37,604 bases of DNA from Pirellulaceae bacterium (lineage in GTDB: Bacteria; Planctomycetota; Planctomycetia; Pirellulales; Pirellulaceae), in NCBI GenBank assembly GCA_025459265.1, contig JALOQX010000013.1, positions 1 to 37,604 of the forward strand, read 5' to 3'. Made by a program: the position numbers and the translations under genes. Below the pieces are notes generated by a model. The model saw only the letters and a list, made by a program, of their open reading frames with translations. It had not been told where the DNA came from and ran no database searches. This document shows, piece after piece, positions 1-8,852 of this stretch (position 1 is the stretch's first letter; each line of letters begins with the position of its first letter).

Positions 1-2880
1 GAGGCGGGCGATCCGGCCCACAGCGAGCTGATCGCGCGCGTCAGGAGCGACGATCCCGAGCTGCGCATGCCGCCCCCCGATTCCGGGAAGGAGTTGACCT
101 CCGAAGAGGTCGGCATCCTGGAGCGATGGATCGCGGCCGGTGCCGCATGGTCCGGGCACTGGGCGTTTGAGACGCCGCGCCAGCCGGCCGTGCCGGAGGT
201 ATCGGCCCACGCCGACTGGGTGGCCAATCCGATCGACGCCTTCATCGCGGCCCAGTGGGCCTCCGCCGGGCTGGAACCCGCGCCCCCTGCCTCGCCGCAC
301 ATGCTCCTGAGACGCGTCTATCTGGACCTGATCGGGCTGCCGCCCACCGTCGAGCAGGCCGATCGCTTTCTGGCCGATACCAGGGCGGAGGCCTATGACC
401 AGCTGGTGGAGGAGCTGCTGACCTCACCGCACTACGGCGAGAAATGGGCCCGCCACTGGCTGGATGCCGCGCGGTACGCCGACTCAGACGGGTTTGAAAA
501 GGACAAACCGCGCCAGACGTGGATGTATCGCGACTGGGTCATCGACGCGCTGAATCGCGACCTGCCATACGACCAGTTCATCGTGGAGCAGATCGCCGGC
601 GACCTGCTCCCGTCGCCCACCCAGGACCAGATGGTGGCGACCGGGTTCCTGCGCCAGTCGATGCTCAACGAGGAAGGCGGCATTGACCCCGAGCAGTTTC
701 GCATGGAAGCGATGTTCGATCGCCTCGACGCCATCGGCAAAGGGATCCTGGGCATCACCGTTCAGTGTGCGCAGTGCCATTCGCACAAGTACGATCCGCT
801 CACACAGAGCGAGTACTACCAGCTCATGGCGTTCGTGAATAACAGCTATGAAGGGAGCCGACCCGTCTACCCGGGACCGGAGCTCGCCGAACGCAACCGG
901 ATCCTGAGCGAGATCACCGCGATCGAGCAGCGGCTGCGATGTGAGATGCCCGACTGGCCGGAGCGCATGATGCAGTGGGCCGAGTCGGTGCGGGGCAACC
1001 AACCGTCCTGGACCGTGCTGGACCTGCACAACGCCAACGACAATGCTCAGCGTTATCTGCCGCGCGGCGACGGCTCGCTGCTGGCCCAGGGCTACGCCCC
1101 CACGAAGTTCGACGCGCAGTTCACGGCCACCACGGAGCAGCCGGAGATCCGCGCGCTGCGCATCGAGTTGCTCAGCGATCCTGACCTGCCCGCCGGAGGA
1201 CCAGGCCGGTCACTCGACGGCCTGTGCGCCCTGACGGAACTGCGCGTGGAAGTCACCAGCGCGGCGGACGCGCAGCAGCGGTCGGTCGCGTTCGCAGTTG
1301 CGACGGCCGATTTCGCCAATGAGCCTCAGCAGCTCGGGCCGCAGTACGCGGACCAGCAGGGCAAGCGCGGCTGCACGGGCCCGGCCGACTACGCGATCGA
1401 CGGGAAGGACGATACCGCGTGGGGGATTGATGCCGGTCCGGGCCGGCGCAATGTGTCGCGCCGCGCCGTCTTCACGACCAAAGAGAATGTGGCGTTCCCG
1501 GCGAGTTCCCAGCTGCGCATTCACCTGGTGCAGATGCACGGCGGCTGGAACAGCGATGACAACCAGACCATGAACCTGGGCCGGTTCCGCGTGTCGATCG
1601 CCCCCTGTGCGGACGCCGCGGCCGATCCGCTGCCGGCCTCGGTGCGCGACATCGTCGAATCGGGACGGACGTTCGCACAGCTCTCGCCCCAGGAAGCCGA
1701 CGAGATGTTCTCCTATTGGCGGACCACCGTGCCGCAGTGGAGCGCAGCGAACGAGCAGATCGAGTCGCTCTGGCGCGCGCACCCGCCGGGCACCACGCAA
1801 CTGGTGCTTCAGGAGCGCGCCGTGCGCCGACCCACGTACCGCCTCGACCGCGGCGACTTCCTCAAGCCGCTGGAAGAGGTGTTCCCGGGTACGCCCGGGT
1901 TTCTCCACCCGCTGGAACCGGCCGATCCGCCCACGCGACTGGACTTCGCCCGCTGGCTCGTCGACCGTCGCAGCCCGACCACCGCCCGGTCGATCGTCAA
2001 CCGCATCTGGCAGGCGCACTTTGGCACGGGACTGGTCGAAACGAGCGAAGACCTTGGCTCACAAAGCGCCGCACCCTCCCATCCGGCACTGCTCGACTTC
2101 CTGGCCGCGGAACTGATGGATCATGGCTGGAGCCTCAAATGGCTGCATCGGCAGATCGTGACGTCGGCTACCTATCGCCAGTCGTCGCACGTCACGCCGG
2201 AGAAGCTCGAGCGGGACTCGGCCAATCGCCTGCTTGCGCGGGGGCCGCGGTTCCGGCTCGAGGCCGAACTCGTACGCGACATCGCCCTGGCCAGCAGTGG
2301 CCTGTTGTCGCGGGACATTGGCGGCCCGAGCGTGCATCCTCCCGCTCCGGAGTTTTTGTTTGTGCCGCCGGCCAGCTACGGCCCGAAGACGTGGGTCCAT
2401 GACACGGGTCCGGCCAAGTATCGACGCGGCCTGTACACGTTCCGATTCCGCTCGGTCCCCTATCCCGCGTTTGCCGCGTTCGATGCCCCGGAAGGCACGT
2501 CCGCGTGCACACGCCGCTCACGCTCCAATACGCCGCTGCAAGCGCTCACGACGCTCAACGAACCGCTGTTTGTCGAATGTGCGCAGGCGCTGGCGCGCGA
2601 CCTGCTGCGGCGCCCGATCGAGGATGACGACGCGCGAATAACCCTGGCGTTTCGACGGTGTGTGTCGCGGAATCCGACCAGCAAGGAATGCGAGATCCTG
2701 GCACGTTTTCTGGCCGCGACGCGCGATCATTTCGCGACGGCGGATGACGCGGCGGAACTGGCCGGAGGTGCTGCTTCACCGCCTGACCTGCGGGACGGCC
2801 TCGCGGTCGGCGAATTGGCTGCCTGGACGGCCGTGTGCCGCGTGATATTGAATCTGGATGAGACGATTACGAAGCCGTGA
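1..2880 (+). CDS. DUF1549/DUF1553 (PSCyt-type) protein, 5' truncated
   Basis: The frame is open from base 1, and the first codons already read like the end of a planctomycete cytochrome c (PSCyt1) module (SELIARV...MPPPDSG...LTSEEVGILERWIAAGA.W), so the true start lies upstream. DUF1549 follows (NPIDAFI...LLRRVYLDLIGLPPT), with a CAQCH heme-type motif at nt 766-780 leading into SHKYDPLTQSEYYQ, a hallmark of the family. The middle third looks like a beta-rich binding region. The C-terminal third is DUF1553 (FARWLVDRRSPTTARSIVNRIW, then SNTPLQALTTLNEP). The family is expanded in Planctomycetes and usually sits beside a DUF1501 gene, as here. It is thought to be a secreted or envelope protein of complex-polysaccharide utilisation, but its biochemistry is unproven. 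The heme-binding PSCyt1 CxxCH would lie before the window. Confidence 0.93.
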   Translation, partial: EAGDPAHSELIARVRSDDPELRMPPPDSGKELTSEEVGILERWIAAGAAWSGHWAFETPRQPAVPEVSAHADWVANPIDAFIAAQWASAGLEPAPPASPHMLLRRVYLDLIGLPPTVEQADRFLADTRAEAYDQLVEELLTSPHYGEKWARHWLDAARYADSDGFEKDKPRQTWMYRDWVIDALNRDLPYDQFIVEQIAGDLLPSPTQDQMVATGFLRQSMLNEEGGIDPEQFRMEAMFDRLDAIGKGILGITVQCAQCHSHKYDPLTQSEYYQLMAFVNNSYEGSRPVYPGPELAERNRILSEITAIEQRLRCEMPDWPERMMQWAESVRGNQPSWTVLDLHNANDNAQRYLPRGDGSLLAQGYAPTKFDAQFTATTEQPEIRALRIELLSDPDLPAGGPGRSLDGLCALTELRVEVTSAADAQQRSVAFAVATADFANEPQQLGPQYADQQGKRGCTGPADYAIDGKDDTAWGIDAGPGRRNVSRRAVFTTKENVAFPASSQLRIHLVQMHGGWNSDDNQTMNLGRFRVSIAPCADAAADPLPASVRDIVESGRTFAQLSPQEADEMFSYWRTTVPQWSAANEQIESLWRAHPPGTTQLVLQERAVRRPTYRLDRGDFLKPLEEVFPGTPGFLHPLEPADPPTRLDFARWLVDRRSPTTARSIVNRIWQAHFGTGLVETSEDLGSQSAAPSHPALLDFLAAELMDHGWSLKWLHRQIVTSATYRQSSHVTPEKLERDSANRLLARGPRFRLEAELVRDIALASSGLLSRDIGGPSVHPPAPEFLFVPPASYGPKTWVHDTGPAKYRRGLYTFRFRSVPYPAFAAFDAPEGTSACTRRSRSNTPLQALTTLNEPLFVECAQALARDLLRRPIEDDDARITLAFRRCVSRNPTSKECEILARFLAATRDHFATADDAAELAGGAASPPDLRDGLAVGELAAWTAVCRVILNLDETITKP

Positions 2881-2931
2881 AGATTGAATGAGTCAGGGCG
2901 CGCACGGCAATCGGTTACCGAATCGAGTATT

Positions 2932-2981
2932 GTCGCACGGCTCTCCGAGCCGTGATGTCTCGACTCAGAGAGTCGAGCGAC
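2932..2981. repeat. Paired perfect hairpins between DUF1553 and DUF1501 genes
   Basis: Two consecutive perfect 8-bp stems with 3-nt loops: CACGGCTC-TCC-GAGCCGTG (2936-2954) and CTCGACTC-AGA-GAGTCGAG (2959-2977). An outer GTCG/CGAC pair (2932-2935 with 2978-2981) could close both into a three-way junction. The element fills the spacer between two genes expected to be co-transcribed, so it may be an RNA processing, stability or attenuation element, or a copy of a dispersed palindromic repeat. No T-run follows, so it is not a canonical terminator. Confidence 0.7.
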
Positions 2982-3009
2982 GGGGGGACAGAAAGATGGG
3001 GATCGGACG

Positions 3010-4488
3010 ATGAGTGTACAAGTGGCGAGGTGCGGTGGCCGGCTGGCGATCGCGGGTTCGGCGGAGGGTTCACGGCTCGCGTCGCAGGCCAGGGCGCGGC
3101 GGTGGTTTCTGCAGGAATGCGGCATTGGCCTGGGCGCGATTGCGCTCGGCTCGCTCCTGGGAGGCTCGCCGTCGACCGGCGCCGGGCCGGAGGACGCATC
3201 GCGGCGTGTGCGAGCGCCGCACTTCGCGCCCAGGGCCAGGAACGTGATCTTCCTGTTCATGGCGGGTGCGCCCAGTCACCTGGAGATGTTCGACTACAAA
3301 CCGCAGCTGGAGAAATTCGACGGGACGCTGCCGCCGGCGGACTTGATTCAGAACTACCGCGCGGCCTTCATTGAACCCAATTCGACGCTGCTGGGACCTC
3401 GCTTCAAGTTTGGCACGTACGGCCAGGCGGGCGCGGAGCTGTCGGAGCTGCTGCCGCGGATGGCTGAGGTGGTGGACGATATCACGATCGTCAAGTCGAT
3501 GGTGACCGACGCGTTCAATCACGCGCCCGCGCAGATCCTGATGAGCACGGGCTCGCAGCAGTTTGGTAAGCCGAGTCTGGGTGCGTGGACGCTCTATGGG
3601 CTCGGGAGTGAAGCCGACGACTTGCCGGGCTTCGTCGTGTTCAGCACGGGGACGAAGGGACCGAGTGGCGGCAACGCGAACTGGGGGAGCGGGTTCTTGC
3701 CGACGCTCCATCAGGGTGTGCAGTTCCGCAGTACGGGTGACCCGGTGTTGTATCTCTCGAACCCGCCGGGCGTAGACGACAAGTTGCAGCGCCGGTCGCT
3801 GGACGTGATCAACGAGCTCAACGACGTGCACTTCGGGGAAGTGGGCGATCCCGAGATCCGGACGCGTATCAGCTCGTTCGAAATGGCGTATCGCATGCAG
3901 GCCAGTGCGCCGACGCTGATGGACCTTTCGACCGAGCCCCAGCACATTCTCGACCTGTACGGAGCCGAGCCGGGCAAGTCGTCGTTTGCCGCCACGTGTC
4001 TGCTTGCGCGGCGGCTGGTCGAGCGGGGCGTGCGCTTCGTCGAGATCTTCCACGAAGCGTGGGATCAGCACGGAAATCTTGTCGCCGATCTGAAAAAGAA
4101 CTGCGCCGACACCGAACAGGCCTGCGCCGCGCTGGTGAAGGATCTCAAGCAGCGGGGCCTGCTCGAAAACACGCTGGTGATCTGGGGCGGTGAGTTTGGT
4201 CGCACGCCCATGGTTCAGGGTGGCGGGCGCGACGGGCGCGACCATCACCCGAACGCCTTCACGATGTGGCTCGCTGGTGGCGGCACGCGAGGGGGGGTGA
4301 CGTTCGGCGAGAGCGACGACTTCGGATTCAACGTCGTCAGGGATCGTGTGCACGTGCGGGATCTGCATGCGACAGTGCTGCACCTGCTGGGGTTCGATCA
4401 CGAGCGATTCACGCACCGCTTCCAGGGTCTCGACCAGCGACTCACCGGCGTGGAGCCGGCGCGCGTGGTGCAGGAGATCCTGGCCTGA
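3010..4488 (+). CDS. DUF1501 (sulfatase-like fold) exported protein
   Basis: A 492-aa protein. The N-terminal region carries a twin-arginine-like segment (RARRWFLQECGIGLGAIALG, about residues 28-47) typical of DUF1501 proteins. The body has family landmarks: VIFLFMAGAPSHLEMFDYKP, a middle GVRFVEIFHEAWDQHGN segment, and LVIWGGEFGRTPMVQ...GRDHHPNAFTMWLAGGG near the C-terminus. DUF1501 belongs to the alkaline phosphatase/sulfatase superfamily. Its substrate is not known. It lies 129 bp after the DUF1549/DUF1553 gene on the same strand, the usual planctomycete pairing, so the two products probably act together in the envelope. The ATG gives a rather long pre-RR region and has no strong Shine-Dalgarno sequence, so the exact start is uncertain. 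Confidence 0.93.
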   Translation: MSVQVARCGGRLAIAGSAEGSRLASQARARRWFLQECGIGLGAIALGSLLGGSPSTGAGPEDASRRVRAPHFAPRARNVIFLFMAGAPSHLEMFDYKPQLEKFDGTLPPADLIQNYRAAFIEPNSTLLGPRFKFGTYGQAGAELSELLPRMAEVVDDITIVKSMVTDAFNHAPAQILMSTGSQQFGKPSLGAWTLYGLGSEADDLPGFVVFSTGTKGPSGGNANWGSGFLPTLHQGVQFRSTGDPVLYLSNPPGVDDKLQRRSLDVINELNDVHFGEVGDPEIRTRISSFEMAYRMQASAPTLMDLSTEPQHILDLYGAEPGKSSFAATCLLARRLVERGVRFVEIFHEAWDQHGNLVADLKKNCADTEQACAALVKDLKQRGLLENTLVIWGGEFGRTPMVQGGGRDGRDHHPNAFTMWLAGGGTRGGVTFGESDDFGFNVVRDRVHVRDLHATVLHLLGFDHERFTHRFQGLDQRLTGVEPARVVQEILA

Positions 4489-4522
4489 ATCGCAGCCAGG
4501 ATGCTGCTGCCGTGTCACCTGA

Positions 4523-5611
4523 TCAGTTGCATCGGAGCACAACGGGCAGGCCGGTGCCGGGTGCGATCAGGAAATTGGTCACGGTATATGGCAGATCGAG
4601 CGGCGTGTCAGTCTCGGCTGTGGTGAACCGCACGATCGCCGTCGAGCGCGCGGGGACGGAGATCGCGGCCGGCCCGTTGCCGCCCGTCTTGACCAGGTTC
4701 ACGGGCACGTGGCAGGTGTTGCGGACCTGCAGGATCACATTCTTGCCCGACCGCACGACCGGCGTCTCCACGCACACAGCCGCGTGAAACAACGGTTCGA
4801 GGTATTCGCGCCGTGCGATCAGCTGATGCTTGTACCAGACTGCGGTCCGACCGGCGAAGAGAGCCTCTTTGATGGCGGCGACGGATTTCTCGCTGGCAAA
4901 CACGAGCGTGCTGGTGCGGTGATCATCCGGCAGGCTCTGCTGGCGCAGGTCCGGATCGTGGATGTCGGAGTTGCCGAGCATGGTGAGGTTCTTCTCCAGG
5001 CACCACTGATGGGCTGTGGGATAGTAGCTTTCTCCGTTGCACACCTCCATGCCGTGCAGCCATTTGTTGTCGTACATCGTCGTGTGCACATCGAGCCAAC
5101 GACCCTTCTCTTCGCCTTGCCAGGCCTGGTGGTTCCAGAAAACGAACGCACCTTGGTCATTGGCCGCTTTGATCGCGTCGAGGATTTCGGGCGTGTCCAG
5201 TTTATTGATGTCGTCCAGGAAGATCGCGTTGAAGTGTCCGGGAGGGGTATCGCGCGTGATTTCCGTGCCGCGCACCAGCAACAGGTTGCGCGCGCGGGCG
5301 TCGCCTTCCGCCAGCTGGAAGGGGCGGTTGTGATTGGTGGGTATGTCGTCCTTCTTGGGCTGGTATTCGATGTGGTCCGTGATCGACATCACGTCGAATC
5401 CCTGGCGCCAGCACTCGGCCACGCGCACGGTGGGCCACACGGCTCCATCGGAGAACACGGTGTGCATGTGCAGGTCGCAGACAAAGGTCTGGTAGCCGGG
5501 AAGATCGGGGAAGTAAATATCCCGACGCACATCCTGAGCCGACGCGGTCGCGGCGCACATGCTGACGACCGTCAGGAACAGAACAGACAGGACTCGACGC
5601 AGAGTGAGCAT
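4523..5611 (-). CDS. Exported PHP-domain phosphoesterase (Sb-PDE-like)
   Basis: A 362-aa protein with a signal peptide (about residues 1-25, ending ATASA). The PHP metal motif follows: CDLHMHTVFSDG (His48, His50, Asp55), then SITDHIEY (Asp79, His80), EITRD, FWNHQAW, and a late GNSDIHDP that supplies further metal ligands. This arrangement fits the PHP family and resembles Sb-PDE-type phosphodiesterases, which hydrolyse phosphate diesters; the natural substrate is unknown. A C-terminal beta-rich region of about 80 residues follows. The ATG has a GAGG about 7 nt upstream. It converges on the DUF1501 gene, separated by 34 bp. Confidence 0.85.
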   Translation of the reverse strand: MLTLRRVLSVLFLTVVSMCAATASAQDVRRDIYFPDLPGYQTFVCDLHMHTVFSDGAVWPTVRVAECWRQGFDVMSITDHIEYQPKKDDIPTNHNRPFQLAEGDARARNLLLVRGTEITRDTPPGHFNAIFLDDINKLDTPEILDAIKAANDQGAFVFWNHQAWQGEEKGRWLDVHTTMYDNKWLHGMEVCNGESYYPTAHQWCLEKNLTMLGNSDIHDPDLRQQSLPDDHRTSTLVFASEKSVAAIKEALFAGRTAVWYKHQLIARREYLEPLFHAAVCVETPVVRSGKNVILQVRNTCHVPVNLVKTGGNGPAAISVPARSTAIVRFTTAETDTPLDLPYTVTNFLIAPGTGLPVVLRCN

Positions 5612-5886
5612 GTCGGAACCTCGGTGTGGGATTGATGGTGGGAGTGCTCTGAGAGATCAAGTGAACCCAGTATGGCCGGGCTCTGCGCTCAGGACAACCT
5701 GGGAAAGGCGAATTCTGACAGCCATGTCATTGGCCATGTCATTGGAGGACTTGGCGCCGATCCGAGGCAGCCCGTCACTCCTGCTCCTCGCCCCTTTGAC
5801 AGGGGAGAACGGGCCCGAACATCGGATGGCTCTTGGATGTTCGTGCCGTCTGCCGCGCGGAGGATGCGTTTATGCGCGCCGCTCGC

Positions 5887-7092
5887 TCAGCTGTCATTGC
5901 GCCAACCCAGAGCGCGGCGCAGCTCTTCGGGGCTGGTAAGCCCGGCCTCCACGGCAGCCAGGGCGCACTGGCGAACAGGGGTCATTCCGTGCTGGACTGC
6001 CAGTCGTTCGAGCTGACTGGCCTCGGCCCGCGACAGGATGGCCCGACCCAACTCACTCTGGTCCGGCACCAGCAGTTCGGTCAGCACCAGGCGTCCGCGA
6101 TAACCAGTCATCTGGCATTGGGCACAGCCGAGCGCCTGGCGCGCCGCGGAGACGGTCAATCCGAGCCGTTCTTCCTCGCGCTCGACGGGGCGGGCACAGG
6201 TGCACAGCCGGCGGACCAGGCGCTGGTTGAGGATGCCCAGCAGGCCGCTGCGCAGCAGGTAGGGTTCGATGCCCATGTCCGACAGGCGGCTGATCGCGCT
6301 GGCAGCACTGCCGGCGTGGAACGTTGTGACAACAAGGTGTCCCGTGAGCGCTGCCTGAAACACGGTTTCGGCGGCCTCGCGGTCGCGGATCTCCCCGACC
6401 AGGATCACCTCGGGATCCTGGCGCAGCAGCGACCGCAGGCCGGTGGCCAGGTTCAGGCCGGCCGGAACGTTGACCTGGGCCTGTGCGACACCTTCCACCG
6501 CGACTTCGATCGGATCCTCCAGCGACATGACGGACCGGCCGCCGTGCGACGTGCGGACCAACTGACGCAGGCAGGCGTAAGCCGTCGTCGTTTTGCCGCT
6601 CCCGGCCGGTCCGGACACGACCAGCGCGCCGGACGTCTCGCCCAGCAGCGCGCGGATGGTCGTCTCAACTTCGGCGGGGAATCCCAGTTCCTCCAGTTGC
6701 TCGTAATGTCGCTGACTGGCGAACAGCCGGACCACCGCGCGCTCGCCGTGCAGCGTTGGAAAGGTGCTGATCCGCATTTCCACCTCGCCCGGTGCGCTGC
6801 GGATGCGTCCTTCCTGAGGCCGGTCGGTGTGGTAGGTCAGCAGATGAGCCAGCACCTTGAGCCGCGAGACGACGTCGGCGGCTTCGCCGCGCGAGAAGGT
6901 GCCAATGGGCTGCAGCACGCCATCGAGTCGCCACCGCACGTCCAGACCCTCCCGCGCCGGCTGCAGGTGCACGTCACTCGCTCGCGCGGCCTGAGCGCCA
7001 GCCAACAGCGCGTTGACGAAATCGGTCGCGTAATGCGGAGCCTGCGGATCCAGACTCGACAGCTGATGGTGCATGTCGACGGGTCGTGTCAT
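5887..7092 (-). CDS. GspE/PilT-family secretion ATPase, short N-terminus
   Basis: A 401-aa ATPase of the type II secretion/type IV pilus family. Visible elements: N2-like ASDVHLQP...VRWRLDGVL (about 38-60), Walker A GPAGSGKTT (161-169), Asp box LEDPIE (191-196), Walker B ILVGEIRDRE (230-239), His box GHLVVTTFHA (251-260), and a four-Cys zinc-type module with Cys297/299 and Cys323/326. It lacks the N1/MshEN-type domain of full-length GspE (usually above 500 aa). A TTG 27 nt upstream would extend the frame, but the ATG at 7092 overlaps the kinase stop as ATGA, so that start was chosen. The only visible partners are the upstream kinase and sigma factor; no other secretion gene is nearby. Confidence 0.9.
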   Translation of the reverse strand: MTRPVDMHHQLSSLDPQAPHYATDFVNALLAGAQAARASDVHLQPAREGLDVRWRLDGVLQPIGTFSRGEAADVVSRLKVLAHLLTYHTDRPQEGRIRSAPGEVEMRISTFPTLHGERAVVRLFASQRHYEQLEELGFPAEVETTIRALLGETSGALVVSGPAGSGKTTTAYACLRQLVRTSHGGRSVMSLEDPIEVAVEGVAQAQVNVPAGLNLATGLRSLLRQDPEVILVGEIRDREAAETVFQAALTGHLVVTTFHAGSAASAISRLSDMGIEPYLLRSGLLGILNQRLVRRLCTCARPVEREEERLGLTVSAARQALGCAQCQMTGYRGRLVLTELLVPDQSELGRAILSRAEASQLERLAVQHGMTPVRQCALAAVEAGLTSPEELRRALGWRNDS

Positions 7093-8852
7093 TGGCGACT
7101 CAACTGTAGGCGGGAGCAACGCAGCACGAAGTACTGGATCAGGCCGATCGCCGCGATGCTGATCGCCACGGGCACCGTGTTATGCAGCGGCGGCATCACG
7201 AGGTCCTGGCGGAACATCATCGAAGTCACCACGACCAGTTCATAGGCGCTGACCGAGGCCGCGGTCACCAGCCAGACCAGGTGCCGATCGAAAGACAAGG
7301 CGGCGCTGGCCACCATACACAGATAAATCACCACCAGCGGACTTCGTACCGCCTCGGCGGCCAGCATCAGAAACAGCGTCAGGACGACGATATCGGTGGT
7401 GATCCACCAGATCAGCAGCGACCGCGAGGCCCCAGGACGCATCATCCGGGACTGAAACAGCCAGCCGTAGGCGCAGACGAGGACCACCGTGCCGGTGGAC
7501 AGCCAGTGGAAGAGACCTTGCGAGCCGGGGTTACCGCACGCCAGGCAGACGAGGTGATAGACATAGAAGGCCAGCATCGTCATCAGGACCGCGGCCAAGC
7601 GTGGCCGATGACGCGCCCACCGCAGCGCCCGCCGCCGCAAGCTCAAGGGCTTGGCCTGAATGACATCCCCCTGCAGGTACCGCTCGAGATCATCGGCCAG
7701 CTCGCGCGCCGATTGGTAGCGGTCCTGCGGATTCTTGTTCAGGCACTTCATGCAGATGATGTTCAGGTCGCGCGGCACCCGGCGGTTCATCGCCTGCGGC
7801 GGGACCGGGTCCTGCTCCAGCACGCATACCAGGGCATCGAGTGCCGTGCGGAATGGCGGATGGCCGGTGATCAGGTGATAGAGGATTGCGCCGAGCGCAT
7901 AGATGTCCACCGCCGCTGCGGACAGGCCCGTGTCTCCCGCCGCCTGTTCGGGAGCCATATAGCCGGGTGTGCCGAAGATCTGGCCGGCGAGCGTGAACTC
8001 GTCGGAGCGGTCTGTCCGCTTTGCCAGGCCGAAGTCGGTAATCTGCGGCTGGCCATGTTCCGGCAACAGCACGTTCCCGGGCTTGAGGTCGCGATGTACG
8101 ACACCGTGCTCGTGAGCGAACGCGACGGCGAGGGCCAGGTCCCGCACCAGCCGTGCCGATTCGTGCATGCCGAAGCGTCGCCGGTGCAGCTCCTCGGACA
8201 AGGTCGGCCCGGCCACAAAACCCATGGCGTAGTAGTGCTGACCGGCGTGGGAGCCGACATCGTAGATGGGCACGATGCCCGGGTGGTTCAGGCTGGCAGC
8301 CATCTCGGCTTCCGCGTAGAACCGCTGGACGGCATCCAGCGACGCGAGGTTGCGGTCGAGGATCATCTTCAAGGCCACGGTTCGCTGCAACCGCGGATCG
8401 TGCGCCTTGTACACGACCCCCATCCCGCCGCGCGCAATCTCCTCCAGCAGCTCGTACTTGCCGCAAGACCGCGCGGCGGTTGCCGCGGCGGGTCCCTGCG
8501 CCGGCGCCGCGCTGGCTCCCGGCGGAGCAACGGGGGAGCGTGGGCGTGCCAGCTCGGTGGAGAAGCGACGCATGGCCGCCCGGACCTGGTCCACCCGATC
8601 CGGAAACGCGCTCACGTAGGTGCTGGTGTCCAGCGTCGTCTCGTCGCGGCTGCGGAATTCCAGGTCCGACAGCAGCAGTTCTTCAAACAGTCGAGAGCGG
8701 AGCGGTTCTTCGACGGCTGCCAGAAACGGCTCGATCTGCGGCTGCTCCCCGCGTCGCCACGCCTGTTCAAACGCGTCACAGATGTCGTCGATCATGGCGA
8801 CATCGGCGGGCGCGAGGCGCCTTGCGTCTTCGGGGTGCGGTGCAGCCGTCAT
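7089..8852 (-). CDS. Membrane Ser/Thr protein kinase (Hanks type)
   Basis: A 587-aa protein. Residues about 1-130 form an N-terminal region with a Pro/Ala-rich linker. The kinase domain spans about 133-393: glycine loop ARGGMG, ATP-binding Lys162 (VALK), catalytic HRDLKPGN (Asp255), DFG at 273-275, GTPGYMAPE (APE 300-302). After residue 415 there are about six hydrophobic segments, so the kinase should be membrane-anchored with a C-terminal multi-pass domain. This differs from the common single-TM/WD40 arrangement in planctomycetes. Its ATG overlaps the sigma-factor stop (ATGA), and its own stop overlaps the GspE-like ATG in the same way, implying translational coupling and a shared signalling role. 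All core catalytic residues are present, so it is likely active. Confidence 0.95.
   Translation of the reverse strand: MTAAPHPEDARRLAPADVAMIDDICDAFEQAWRRGEQPQIEPFLAAVEEPLRSRLFEELLLSDLEFRSRDETTLDTSTYVSAFPDRVDQVRAAMRRFSTELARPRSPVAPPGASAAPAQGPAAATAARSCGKYELLEEIARGGMGVVYKAHDPRLQRTVALKMILDRNLASLDAVQRFYAEAEMAASLNHPGIVPIYDVGSHAGQHYYAMGFVAGPTLSEELHRRRFGMHESARLVRDLALAVAFAHEHGVVHRDLKPGNVLLPEHGQPQITDFGLAKRTDRSDEFTLAGQIFGTPGYMAPEQAAGDTGLSAAAVDIYALGAILYHLITGHPPFRTALDALVCVLEQDPVPPQAMNRRVPRDLNIICMKCLNKNPQDRYQSARELADDLERYLQGDVIQAKPLSLRRRALRWARHRPRLAAVLMTMLAFYVYHLVCLACGNPGSQGLFHWLSTGTVVLVCAYGWLFQSRMMRPGASRSLLIWWITTDIVVLTLFLMLAAEAVRSPLVVIYLCMVASAALSFDRHLVWLVTAASVSAYELVVVTSMMFRQDLVMPPLHNTVPVAISIAAIGLIQYFVLRCSRLQLSRQ

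Noticed and set aside
3070..4542. 490-codon open frame on the minus strand
   Set aside because: Antisense to the DUF1501 gene; no recognisable domain.
5612..5886. Small gene or terminator between PHP and GspE-like genes
   Set aside because: Only a short direct repeat (ATGTCATTGG twice, about 5724-5746) and a weak 5-bp stem CCCCT/AGGGG were seen; open frames here run into the antisense of the ATPase.
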